DNA from: Pseudomonas sp. GD03944
Lineage (GTDB): Bacteria; Pseudomonadota; Gammaproteobacteria; Pseudomonadales; Pseudomonadaceae
Assembly: GCF_029839275.1 (NCBI RefSeq)
Contig: NZ_JAOCAH010000007.1
Location: 1-64,000, forward strand
Direction: 5' to 3'
DNA: 64,000 bases
Shown piece after piece: positions 37,027 to 44,407 of this stretch (its first letter is position 1; every line of letters starts with the position of its first letter). Under the pieces are notes generated by a model. It made no database searches and was not told the origin of the DNA. It saw only the letters and a list, made by a program, of their open reading frames with translations. The position numbers were made by a program, and so were the translations under genes.

Positions 37027-38394
37027 TCAGGCCTGGGTCAGGTACCAGCGCCAGTCCTGCTCGCTGACTTCACCCATGAATTGGCGGTACTCGGCCCATT
37101 TGATCGCCAGGAATACCTTGAGAAAGTCCTCGCCCAGCGCTTGCCGCGCCCAGGTCGAGTCTTCCAGCGCTCGTAACGCCGTGAGCCAGTCGGTGGGCAG
37201 GGTTTCCCGGGCCTGCTCGTAGCCGTTGCCGACGATGGCTTCACCCGGATCAATCTGGTGGTTGATGCCGTGGTGGATGCCGGCGAGGATCGCCGCTGCC
37301 GCCAGGTAGGGGTTGGCGTCGGCGCCGCAGATGCGGTGTTCCACATGACGACTGTTGGCCGGGCCACCCGGCACGCGGAACGACACGGTGCGGTTGTTGA
37401 CGCCCCAGCTCTTGGCCAGCGGCGCGTAGCTGTTGGCCTGGAAGCGACGGAAGGAGTTGGCGTTGGGGCAGAAGATCGCCAGGGCGTCGTTGAGCGTGGC
37501 CATCATGCCGCCGATGGCGTGGCGCAGCAGCGGTGTGCCGTATGGATCTTCACTGGCCATCAGGTTGTTGCCGTCGGCATCCGCCAGGCTGACGTGCAGG
37601 TGCATACCGCTGCCCGCCTGGTCGCCGAACGGCTTGGCCATGAAGCAGGCCTGCAGGCCGTGCTTGTTGGCCACGCCCTTGACCAGGCGCTTGTAGCGCA
37701 CGCCTTCGTCCACCGCCTGCAGGGCGTCGAAGCGGTGCTCCAGGGTCAGCTCCAGCTGGCCGGGGGCGTATTCGGAAATCGCCGTGCGTACCGGCAGGCC
37801 CTGTGCCTCGCAGGCGGCGTAGAGGTCGTCGAGGAACGGTTGCATCTGTTCCAGCTCATACACGCCATAGACCTGCGGCGCCTGCGGGCGCACGCCGTTC
37901 ATCTGTACGGCCGGCTGGGGGCGGCCGTTGGCGTCGCGCTGCTTGTCCAGCAGGTAGAACTCCAGCTCCACTGCCATCACCGGGTGGTAGCCGTCAGCCT
38001 TCAATGCCTCGATGGTGCGTGCCAGTACGTGGCGCGGGTCACCGGGCGTGGCCGGCAGGCCCTGGGTCGGGTGCATGCTCACTTGCAACTGGCCGGTGGG
38101 CACGTTGCGCCAGGGCTGCAGGGTGAGGCTGCCGGGCAGCGGATAGGTCCAGCAATCGGCATCGGCCACTTCCCAGACCAGGCCGCTTTCTTCCACGTCT
38201 TCGCCCTGGATGGTCAACGACAGGATCGAGCTGGGCAGTGGCCGGCCGTTCTCGTAGATGGCCAGCAGCTCGTCGCGGTGCAGCAGCTTGCCGCGGGGAA
38301 TGCCGTTGGCGTCGATCAGCATCAGCTCGATGCTGCGCACCTCGGGGTGGCGGTCGAGAAAGTCGCGGGCTTCCTGGGGATCGGCGAATTGCAT
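37027..38394 (-). CDS. glutamine-synthetase-family ligase (PuuA-like)
   Basis: 455 residues of the glutamine synthetase superfamily: GDQAGSGMHLHVSLAD for ATP binding, ISEYAPGQLELTLEH for metal ligands and FRVPGGPANSRHVEHR for phosphate/glutamate binding. Pseudomonas uses such enzymes to attach glutamate to polyamines or other amines during catabolism. The neighbouring aminotransferase fits that kind of pathway, but the substrate is not visible. The ATG at 38394 (MQFADPQ) is preferred over a GTG four codons upstream. Confidence 0.85.
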   Translation of the reverse strand: MQFADPQEARDFLDRHPEVRSIELMLIDANGIPRGKLLHRDELLAIYENGRPLPSSILSLTIQGEDVEESGLVWEVADADCWTYPLPGSLTLQPWRNVPTGQLQVSMHPTQGLPATPGDPRHVLARTIEALKADGYHPVMAVELEFYLLDKQRDANGRPQPAVQMNGVRPQAPQVYGVYELEQMQPFLDDLYAACEAQGLPVRTAISEYAPGQLELTLEHRFDALQAVDEGVRYKRLVKGVANKHGLQACFMAKPFGDQAGSGMHLHVSLADADGNNLMASEDPYGTPLLRHAIGGMMATLNDALAIFCPNANSFRRFQANSYAPLAKSWGVNNRTVSFRVPGGPANSRHVEHRICGADANPYLAAAAILAGIHHGINHQIDPGEAIVGNGYEQARETLPTDWLTALRALEDSTWARQALGEDFLKVFLAIKWAEYRQFMGEVSEQDWRWYLTQA

Positions 38395-38433
38395 GGTGAT
38401 TCTCACAGTGAGTCGTGTAGGCGCCAGTCATCT

Positions 38434-38480
38434 GTGGGAGGCGCTTCAGTGGCGACTGTCGCGGCTAAAGCCCCTCCCAC
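38434..38480. repeat. REP inverted pair with diverged left arm
   Basis: A diverged unit GTGGGAGGCGCTTCAGTGGC (38434-38455) faces a well-kept inverted unit ending CCCCTCCCAC (38459-38480), with only three bases between them. It occupies nearly all the gap between the two catabolic genes. Confidence 0.82.
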
Positions 38481-38495
38481 GGGCATCTCGATGGG

Positions 38496-39887
38496 TTACT
38501 CGCGGGCGCTGGGAATGGCCAGCAGTTCGCCAATGGCGGCATCCAGGGTGGCGATCAGCGTATCCACATCCGCCGCGGTGGTGCTCGGGCAACACAGCGT
38601 CATGTTGTGAAACGGCGTGATCAGGACGCCGCGGTTGATCAGGTACAGGTGCAGTGCCATCTGCAGCTCGTCGTGGAACGCCGCCTCGGCTTCGGCCCCG
38701 GTGCGCGGCGGTGTGGCGCAGAACTGGAATTCGCAGCGCGCGCCCAACTCGGTCACCGACCATTTCAGGCCGTACTGGCTGATCAGCTGACGGAAGCCGT
38801 CGGCCAGGCGGCTGGCCAGGGGCAGCATATGGTCATAGGCGGCCTGGTTCATCACCTGTTCCAGGTTGGCGCGCATGCAGTGCATGGCCAGGGCGTTGGC
38901 CGAAAGAGTGGTACCCATACCGCTGTGGCCGTGGCCATGGCTGCCTTCGCTGGCGCGCTTGCGCGCCTCGGTCATGGCGTCGGCCATCGCCGCGCTGCAG
39001 CCAAAGATGCCGCACGGCACGCCACCGGCAATCGGCTTGCCGACCACGAAGAAGTCCGGTTCCAGGCCCCACAGCCGGGTGCAGCCGCCGATGTCGGTGG
39101 AGATCGTGTGGGTTTCGTCGATAATCAGCAGGGCGCCGTACTGCCGGGTCAGCTCGCGGCATTTCTGCAGGAAGCCCGGCTCCGGCAGCACCATGCCGAT
39201 GTTGGTCATCGCCGGCTCGCACAGCAGTGCGCAGACGTCGCCCTGGGCCAGTGCGGCCTCCAGCGCTTCGACATCGTTGAACGGGACGGCGCGGCTGTAC
39301 TCTGTGAGGTCGTAGGCCTGGCCGATCAGCCCGGAGCGCGGCACGGTGGCGCCGTCGCGGTGGCGCACCATCACGTCGTCCACGGTGCCGTGGTAGCAGC
39401 CGTCGAACACCAGCAGGGTCTTGCGCTGGGTGATGGCGCGGGCCCAGCGCAGCACGTAGCGGTTGGAGTCGGTGGCGGTGGCCGTGACCTGCCAGTAGGG
39501 CAGGCCGAAGCGCTGGGCCAGCAGCTCGCCGCAGATCACCGCGTCTTCGCCGGGGAGCATGGTGGTCAGGCCGTTGTTGCCTTGCTCGGCGATCGCCCGG
39601 GCGATCGGGTCAGGCGAGTGGCCGAACATGGTGCCGGTGTCGCCCAGGCAAAAGTCGCTGTACTCGTGCCCGTCCACGTCGTAGAAGCGGGCGCCCTTGG
39701 CGCGCTCGACGAACAGCGGCACCGGGGTCGACCAATCGGCCATCCAGTGCATCGGCACGCCGCCGTACAGGGAATGCCGGGCGCGTTCGGCCAGGGCCAC
39801 GGACTTCGGGTTGCGGGCCAGGAACCGTTCGCGCTCACGGGCAACGAACCGTTCTACGGCGGCGGGGCTGATACCACTGGCGGTCAT
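38496..39887 (-). CDS. class III PLP-dependent aminotransferase
   Basis: 463 residues with class III signatures: FDGCYHGTVDDV, IIDETHTISTDIGG (cofactor-ring aspartate region) and the lysine in FVVGKPIAGGVPCGIFG that should bind PLP. The closest look is to glutamate-1-semialdehyde-mutase-like or omega-aminotransferases. With the GS-like ligase it probably catabolises an amine or amino acid, feeding from a GntR-controlled promoter. The ATG at 39887 is preferred; the open frame continues 16 codons into the operator region. Confidence 0.87.
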   Translation of the reverse strand: MTASGISPAAVERFVARERERFLARNPKSVALAERARHSLYGGVPMHWMADWSTPVPLFVERAKGARFYDVDGHEYSDFCLGDTGTMFGHSPDPIARAIAEQGNNGLTTMLPGEDAVICGELLAQRFGLPYWQVTATATDSNRYVLRWARAITQRKTLLVFDGCYHGTVDDVMVRHRDGATVPRSGLIGQAYDLTEYSRAVPFNDVEALEAALAQGDVCALLCEPAMTNIGMVLPEPGFLQKCRELTRQYGALLIIDETHTISTDIGGCTRLWGLEPDFFVVGKPIAGGVPCGIFGCSAAMADAMTEARKRASEGSHGHGHSGMGTTLSANALAMHCMRANLEQVMNQAAYDHMLPLASRLADGFRQLISQYGLKWSVTELGARCEFQFCATPPRTGAEAEAAFHDELQMALHLYLINRGVLITPFHNMTLCCPSTTAADVDTLIATLDAAIGELLAIPSARE

Positions 39888-39920
39888 CTCGGCATACCTC
39901 GTCGATACAGTGACGGCATG

Positions 39921-40006
39921 ATATTTTGTGATCACATTTTAGTAAATGCCGAAAAATTCATGCCATGATTCAATCGATGAAATGGCTGCTCGTGATCACA
40001 AAATAT
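39921..40006. promoter_or_regulatory. paired palindromic operators in the divergent promoter region
   Basis: ATATTTTGTGATCAC at 39921-39935 and its exact inverse GTGATCACAAAATAT at 39992-40006 form a 15-bp inverted repeat spaced by 56 bases. Each arm contains its own short palindrome around GTGATCAC. They lie between the aminotransferase gene and the GntR gene and are the natural binding sites for that regulator, possibly looping the AT-rich DNA between them. Confidence 0.75.
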
Positions 40007-40068
40007 TCAGTGTTCTATTCAAAAAGAACAAATGCGTAGACTCATGCACCTTTCTGTCGGAGGTTTTC

Positions 40069-40137
40069 ATGCGTGACTGTAGCCTGACCCTGGCCCAACT
40101 GCCGGCACCACCGCTGGAGACGGGCGATGGTCGATAA
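40069..40137 (+). CDS. possible 22-residue leader peptide or frameshifted N-terminus
   Basis: A strong ribosome site GGAGG (40059-40063) precedes an ATG that opens 22 codons (MRDCSLTLAQLPAPPLETGD...), ending 11 bases inside the GntR gene in another frame. It may be a coupled leader peptide. Alternatively, it was once the N-terminus of the regulator before a one-base indel. Confidence 0.4.
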   Translation: MRDCSLTLAQLPAPPLETGDGR

Positions 40138-40780
40138 CTTGCAGGAACAGCTGTACCAGAACATCCGCGCCGGCCTGTTGGCCGGGCATTTTCAACCGGG
40201 CGAACGCCTGAAGATCCGTGACCTGGCGGCCCAGTGGGGCACCAGTCCGATGCCGGTGCGCGCCGCCTTGCAGCGCCTGGTGGCGGAAGGGGCGCTGGAG
40301 GGCGAGCAGCAGCGCTCGGTGCGGGTGCCAGCGATGACTCGCCAGCGTTACGAACACATTTTCCAGGTGCGCATGGGCTTGGAAGGGCTGGCCGTGGAGC
40401 TGGCCACACCGCGCCTGGGCGCAGCCGATATCGCCCGTCTGCGTGACTGCGTGCAACGCATGGACGTGGCCATCGAGCAGCGCCGGGTGCAGGATTACCT
40501 CGACGCCAACAGCCAGTTCCACCTGCAGCTCTACGCCGCCTGTGGCAACCCGGTGCTGCTGCGTTCCATCGAATCGCTGTGGCTGCAGATCGGGCCGTTC
40601 TTCAACCGCCTGTTCACCGGCGCCGACCTGTCGCTGCGGCTCAACGATTTCCACGAAGACGCCTTCGCGGCCATCGAGGCCGGCGACGCCAAGGCCGCGC
40701 GGCATGCCATGGAGCAGGACCTGATCTACTTCGCGCGTTTTCTGCTCAACCTGCTGGCCCTGGAGCAGGGCGAGGGCTGA
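40127..40780 (+). CDS. GntR-family regulator, FadR/FCD type
   Basis: 217 residues. The N-terminal winged helix (NIRAGLLAGHFQPGERLKIR, TSPMPVRAALQRLVAEG) is followed by an all-helical FCD effector domain (residues 75-205) with FHLQLYAACGNPVL and HEDAFAAIEAGDAKAARHAM. The histidines would bind a metal and an acid ligand. GGAGA precedes the ATG by six bases. It is divergent from the aminotransferase/ligase genes and most likely represses them, with an amine-catabolite as inducer. Confidence 0.9.
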   Translation: MVDNLQEQLYQNIRAGLLAGHFQPGERLKIRDLAAQWGTSPMPVRAALQRLVAEGALEGEQQRSVRVPAMTRQRYEHIFQVRMGLEGLAVELATPRLGAADIARLRDCVQRMDVAIEQRRVQDYLDANSQFHLQLYAACGNPVLLRSIESLWLQIGPFFNRLFTGADLSLRLNDFHEDAFAAIEAGDAKAARHAMEQDLIYFARFLLNLLALEQGEG

Positions 40781-40798
40781 AGCCGCATGAAGACGCCC

Positions 40799-40870
40799 GT
40801 GGGAGGCGCTTCAGCGGCGATGTCCTGAGCCGTAGGGTGGATGAAGCGCCATCCGCCCTTACGGCTCAGG
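40799..40870. repeat. REP unit plus CGTAGGGTGG hairpin
   Basis: A diverged REP unit (GTGGGAGGCGCTTCAGCGGC at 40799) is followed by CCTGAGCCGTAGGG and its near-inverse CCCTTACGGCTCAGG (40824-40870), which can form a long stem around ATGAAGCGCCAT. It lies between the convergent GntR and SMI1-like genes and may double as a transcription stop, but no T run is present. Confidence 0.7.
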
Positions 40871-40903
40871 GATGGTGCAACGGCGCCGGCCGGCTGAACG
40901 CAC

Positions 40904-41311
40904 TCAGCTTTCCAGCCAGACGTCGCGGCACCAGTGCCACACCGAGTCCCAGCTCTCGTCCGTCAGCTCGCCTTCGTCGCCGTCCCATAGCCACACCTGG
41001 CCTTCGACATCCACGGCGTAATAGTCGCGACCGTCCTGGCACAGCGGCACCAGGTCTCGCGGCAGGCCCAGGCTCCAGGCCTCGGCGGCGACTTCCGGCA
41101 GGTAGGTGTGCGACTGCGGGTCGGTGGCGGTCACCGGCTCCAGGCGGCCGTAGACCACATCGCTGACCTTGAGCAGGTACTCGCGCAGCTCGAACGGCAG
41201 GTGAATGAGGATCTGTTCCTGGATCTCCACCAGGGTTTCTTCCTCGGGCAACTCCAGCGGCACCGGAACCGGCTCGTTGAGTTCGCGCAGTTGTTCGATG
41301 ACTTCTTCCAC
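40904..41311 (-). CDS. SMI1/KNR4-like protein
   Basis: 135 residues with the SMI1/KNR4 pattern: an N-terminal helix pair (FELREYLLKVSDVV), then SHTYLPEVAAEAWSLGLPRD, VPLCQDGRDYYAVD and ESWDSVWHWCRDVWLE. Many members are immunity-type or regulatory proteins; in Pseudomonas this chromosomal form stands alone. GAGGG on the minus strand lies seven bases before GTG 41309-41311, which is taken as the start. The open frame upstream of it runs into the Tim44 terminator. Confidence 0.8.
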   Translation of the reverse strand: MEEVIEQLRELNEPVPVPLELPEEETLVEIQEQILIHLPFELREYLLKVSDVVYGRLEPVTATDPQSHTYLPEVAAEAWSLGLPRDLVPLCQDGRDYYAVDVEGQVWLWDGDEGELTDESWDSVWHWCRDVWLES

Positions 41312-41425
41312 GTATAGGCCCTCATGCAGTGGGATCGGCTTTATACAGTAGCTGGCCGATGGAGGGAAAACCGAGCGCTTCACCGCGTGATGATAGGCCG
41401 CCGCAGCCGATGCGGGCCTGAAACG

Positions 41426-41453
41426 AAAAACCCCGGGCCAGGGCCCGGGGTTT
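41426..41453 (-). terminator. rho-independent terminator of the Tim44-like gene
   Basis: CCCCGGGC-CAG-GGCCCGGGG forms a strong GC stem which on the minus strand is followed by TTTTTCGTTT. It lies 20 bases after the Tim44-like stop codon. Confidence 0.9.
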
Positions 41454-41472
41454 CGGTGTTGCGTCAGTGCAA

Positions 41473-42327
41473 TCAGTTCTGGCGGATACCCGCGACCAGC
41501 CAAGGCTGGTTCTCGCCAACGGCACGCTCCAGGCGCCAGCTTTCGCTGAAGGCTTCGCCCTGGTCGAAACGCGAGGTTTTCGACACGCCGCTGAAGGTCA
41601 GGGTGGCGATGGTCTTCTCGGCCTGGTCGTCGACACCGTCCAGCTGCACGTCGAGGTTGTCGATGTAGGTGGACTGGAAGCCATCACCCAGGTCGGCGCG
41701 CTCGCGCTTGAGGAACTCCAGCAGCTGCGGGGTGACGAACTCGGAGATCTTGTCCATCTCGTTGGCGTCCCAGTGCTGCTGCAGGCTCAGGAAGTGCTCG
41801 CGACCGGCGGCCACGAAGCTCTGCTCGTTGAACCAGGCCGGTGCGTTGATGACCGGCTTGATGGCGGCTGCGCCGCTGCCACCGAAGATCGAGTTCGGTG
41901 CAGCTTGCTCCGGCATTTCACGCTGATACGGTGCCCCACCAGCGGCAGCCGGGTGGGCCTGCGCCTGGGCCTGACGGCGACGGGCGGACAGGAAGCGGAA
42001 CAGCAGGAAGGCGATCAGGCCGAAGATCAGCATGTCCATGATCTGCAGGCCTTCGAAGCCGTCACCCATGAACATGGAGGCCAGCAGGCCACCGGCGGCG
42101 AGGCCGGCCAGCGGGCCGAGCCAGCGCGAAGCACCGCTGGCGGCAGCGGGCTGACGACCGGCTGCCGGAGCGGCAGCAGCGGGCTGGGATTGTGGGGTCG
42201 CCTGGCGGGTCTGGTGGCTCGGGGCCGAACCAAAGGACTTGCCGCCGCCGAAACGCTTGGCGTCGGCTTCGAGGCTGAAGGACAGGCCGATAACCATGGC
42301 CAGGGCAATACTGAGGAAACGCTGCAT
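41473..42327 (-). CDS. Tim44-like domain membrane protein
   Basis: 284 residues with a signal or anchor segment (SIALAMVIGLSFSLEADA), a Gly/Ala/Gln-rich linker starting with KRFGGGKSFGS, two hydrophobic stretches (LGPLAGLAAGGLLASMFMG and MDMLIFGLIAFLLFRFL) and a C-terminal Tim44-like fold (residues 160-284). Bacterial Tim44-like proteins are inner-membrane proteins of unclear role, perhaps in export. The ATG at 42327 is used; the frame is open 35 codons upstream without conserved sequence. Confidence 0.87.
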   Translation of the reverse strand: MQRFLSIALAMVIGLSFSLEADAKRFGGGKSFGSAPSHQTRQATPQSQPAAAAPAAGRQPAAASGASRWLGPLAGLAAGGLLASMFMGDGFEGLQIMDMLIFGLIAFLLFRFLSARRRQAQAQAHPAAAGGAPYQREMPEQAAPNSIFGGSGAAAIKPVINAPAWFNEQSFVAAGREHFLSLQQHWDANEMDKISEFVTPQLLEFLKRERADLGDGFQSTYIDNLDVQLDGVDDQAEKTIATLTFSGVSKTSRFDQGEAFSESWRLERAVGENQPWLVAGIRQN

Positions 42328-42498
42328 CAGGGGTTTCTCTTGGTTATTGGGTCTACGCGCGGCATCTTGCACGCCCTGCCAGTCGCTGGCTAGCCGGAGA
42401 ATGTTTCCGGCTTTTGCTTCTGTCACAGCCACGCTGATCGTCGGTAAAAATCAGCTGATTGGCCGTGATCTGTCGCTAACGCATAACCGACGGGTGGA

Positions 42499-43077
42499 TC
42501 AATAGCGCAGCAGCAGGCACAGCGGTCCGCAGCGCAGCTGGCGCCGCAGGAAGGCCCGGAATTCCACCGGGTCTTCCTCGGGATGGCGCAGCCAGTGGAC
42601 GACGCTGCGCAGATAGGCGCCGGTCAGCAGGGTTTCTTCGGCGATGCGGCCCAGGTGCAGGGTTTCCCGCCGGGCCGCCTCGCGCCACCACTGCACGGTA
42701 CGGCTGATGCGCAGCAGGCCGAGCACCTGCAGGTGCACGTGCCCGGGTTCGAGTTTGTACAGCAGCATCTGGCCGCTCACGGCGCGGTGCGACGACAGGC
42801 TGTCGAGCCAGGCGATCAGCAGTTCTTCCAGACGCTTGGCCGGGCTCAAGGTCATCAGGTCGTCTGCTTTGGCGCGCAGCAGCAGGGCCTGGTCGGCGCG
42901 GTCGAACCAGGCTTCGACCAGTTCGTCTTTCTCGCGGTAGTGCTGGGCGATGGCGTCGAGGCCGATGCCCAGGTGGGCGGCGACATCGAACAGGTGCAGG
43001 CGCTCCCAGCCACAGGTATCCGCCAGGTGGAGGGCGGCGTCGAGGATCTGCGGCGCGGTGGTTGTCGGTTTTTTCAT
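42499..43077 (-). CDS. TetR-family transcriptional regulator
   Basis: 192 residues with an N-terminal TetR helix-turn-helix (ILDAALHLADTCGWERLHLF, then DVAAHLGIGLDAIAQHYREK). The helical C-terminal part (EELLIAWLDSLSSHRAV...) resembles the COQ9-like branch of TetR. Its target is unknown; the orphan TRAP binding protein upstream on the same strand is separated by a terminator. The ATG at 43077 gives a standard N-terminus, whereas the open frame goes 20 codons further. Confidence 0.85.
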   Translation of the reverse strand: MKKPTTTAPQILDAALHLADTCGWERLHLFDVAAHLGIGLDAIAQHYREKDELVEAWFDRADQALLLRAKADDLMTLSPAKRLEELLIAWLDSLSSHRAVSGQMLLYKLEPGHVHLQVLGLLRISRTVQWWREAARRETLHLGRIAEETLLTGAYLRSVVHWLRHPEEDPVEFRAFLRRQLRCGPLCLLLRY

Positions 43078-43134
43078 CGGCTCACCTCGCCGACGAGTAT
43101 GGGCCTCACCTGGCCGAGGGTGGCCGTGAAACGA

Positions 43135-43160
43135 CAAACGGAACCCGAGGGTTCCGTTTG
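43135..43160 (-). terminator. rho-independent terminator of the orphan TRAP gene
   Basis: CAAACGGAACCC-GA-GGGTTCCGTTTG is a perfect 12-bp inverted repeat 31 bases after the TRAP binding-protein stop. The flanks are only moderately T-rich, so termination strength on either strand is uncertain. Confidence 0.75.
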
Positions 43161-43191
43161 CCTGTGCTGCCTGGTGGACGAGCGAGCCGGC

Positions 43192-44286
43192 TCAACGCCA
43201 GTTGTACAGCTCCTGCTCGGACAGCTTGTGCATCTCGCTGACGGTGGCCTGGAAGGCCTGCATCGAGGCCCAGATGCGGCCGTTCAGCTCGCTCTGCGCG
43301 GCCAGTTCGCCGAGCACCACCTCGGACTCGCGCTGCATGGCGTCGAGCACTTCGTCGGGGAAGCGCTTGAGCTGGGTGCCTTGTGCCTTCAGGGCGTCCA
43401 GGGCGGTGGCGTTGTGATAGACGTAGTCGTCCATCATGTCCTGGCTGGCGGCGCGGGCCGCTTCGGTGAGGATGGCCTGCAGGTCTTTCGGCAGGCTGTC
43501 GAACGCCTTCTGGTTGATCAGCAGCTCGAGGACCGCCTGGGGCTCCTGCCAGCCCGGGTAGTAATAGTACTTGGCCGCCTTGTGCAGGCCGAAGGCCAGG
43601 TCGTTGTAAGGGCTGACCCAGTCGGTGGCGTCGATGGCGCCGGTCTGCAGAGCGGTGAACACTTCACCGCCAGGCAGGTTGACGGTGATCGAGCCAAGGC
43701 GGCTGAACACTTCGCCGCCCAGGCCCGGGGTGCGGATCTTCAGGCCCTTAAGGTCCTCCAAGGAATTGATTTCCTTGTTGAACCAGCCGCCCATCTGCAT
43801 GCCGGTGTTGCCCACCACCATCGGCTTCACGCCGAACGGCGCATAGGCCTCGTCCCACAGGGCCTGGCCGCCGCCCTTGCTCAGCCAGGCGTTCATTTCA
43901 GGAGTGGACAGGCCGAACGGCACGGCGGTGAAGAACTGCGCCGCCGGCACCTTACCTTTCCAGTAGTAGGCCGCGCCGTGGCCCAGCTCGGCGGTGCCGC
44001 GCGACACGGCATCGAAGACTTCCAGCGGCGGCACCAGCTCGCCACCGGCGTACACCTTGATGGTCAGGCGGCCGTTGCTCATGGCGTTGACCCGCTCGGC
44101 CAGGCGTTCGGCGGAAGTGCCCAGGCCCGGGTAGTTCTTCGGCCAGGCGGTGACCATCTTCCAGTGGAAGCTTTGCGCCGGTTCGGCGGCGGCCTGCGGG
44201 GTGCTGGCGGTATCGTCCTTGCAGCCGGCCAGGCCAATGGCAGCGGCGAGCGCGGCGGCAGCGCCGAAAAGAGTGCGGCGGTTCAT
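43192..44286 (-). CDS. orphan TRAP transporter solute-binding protein (DctP type)
   Basis: 364 residues. The N-terminus MNRRTLFGAAAALAAAIG with LAGC suggests a lipoprotein, possibly Tat-exported because of the paired arginines. The mature DctP fold includes WKMVTAWPKNYPGLGTSAER, AAYYWKGKVPAAQFFTAVPF and LKGLKIRTPGLGGEVF, close to the branch that binds keto acids or lactate as calcium complexes (TakP-like). No dctQ or dctM gene is adjacent, so its membrane partner must be elsewhere. It lies between a TetR gene and uvrD. Confidence 0.9.
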   Translation of the reverse strand: MNRRTLFGAAAALAAAIGLAGCKDDTASTPQAAAEPAQSFHWKMVTAWPKNYPGLGTSAERLAERVNAMSNGRLTIKVYAGGELVPPLEVFDAVSRGTAELGHGAAYYWKGKVPAAQFFTAVPFGLSTPEMNAWLSKGGGQALWDEAYAPFGVKPMVVGNTGMQMGGWFNKEINSLEDLKGLKIRTPGLGGEVFSRLGSITVNLPGGEVFTALQTGAIDATDWVSPYNDLAFGLHKAAKYYYYPGWQEPQAVLELLINQKAFDSLPKDLQAILTEAARAASQDMMDDYVYHNATALDALKAQGTQLKRFPDEVLDAMQRESEVVLGELAAQSELNGRIWASMQAFQATVSEMHKLSEQELYNWR

Positions 44287-44407
44287 CGAGAATCTCCCTG
44301 TGGGGCACGCGTCAAGTGGGCAAACAGTGTGCGGGCGAACCCGCGTTCAGCCGTGGGGCAGATGCACCCGCCAGGCCTGCACTGGGCGCCAGGCGCCCGG
44401 TGGTCCA

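Noticed and set aside
39946..40068. Longer upstream part of the 63-codon frame before the GntR gene
   Set aside because: It starts inside the AT-rich operator region with no ribosome site; only the part from 40069 has a good one.
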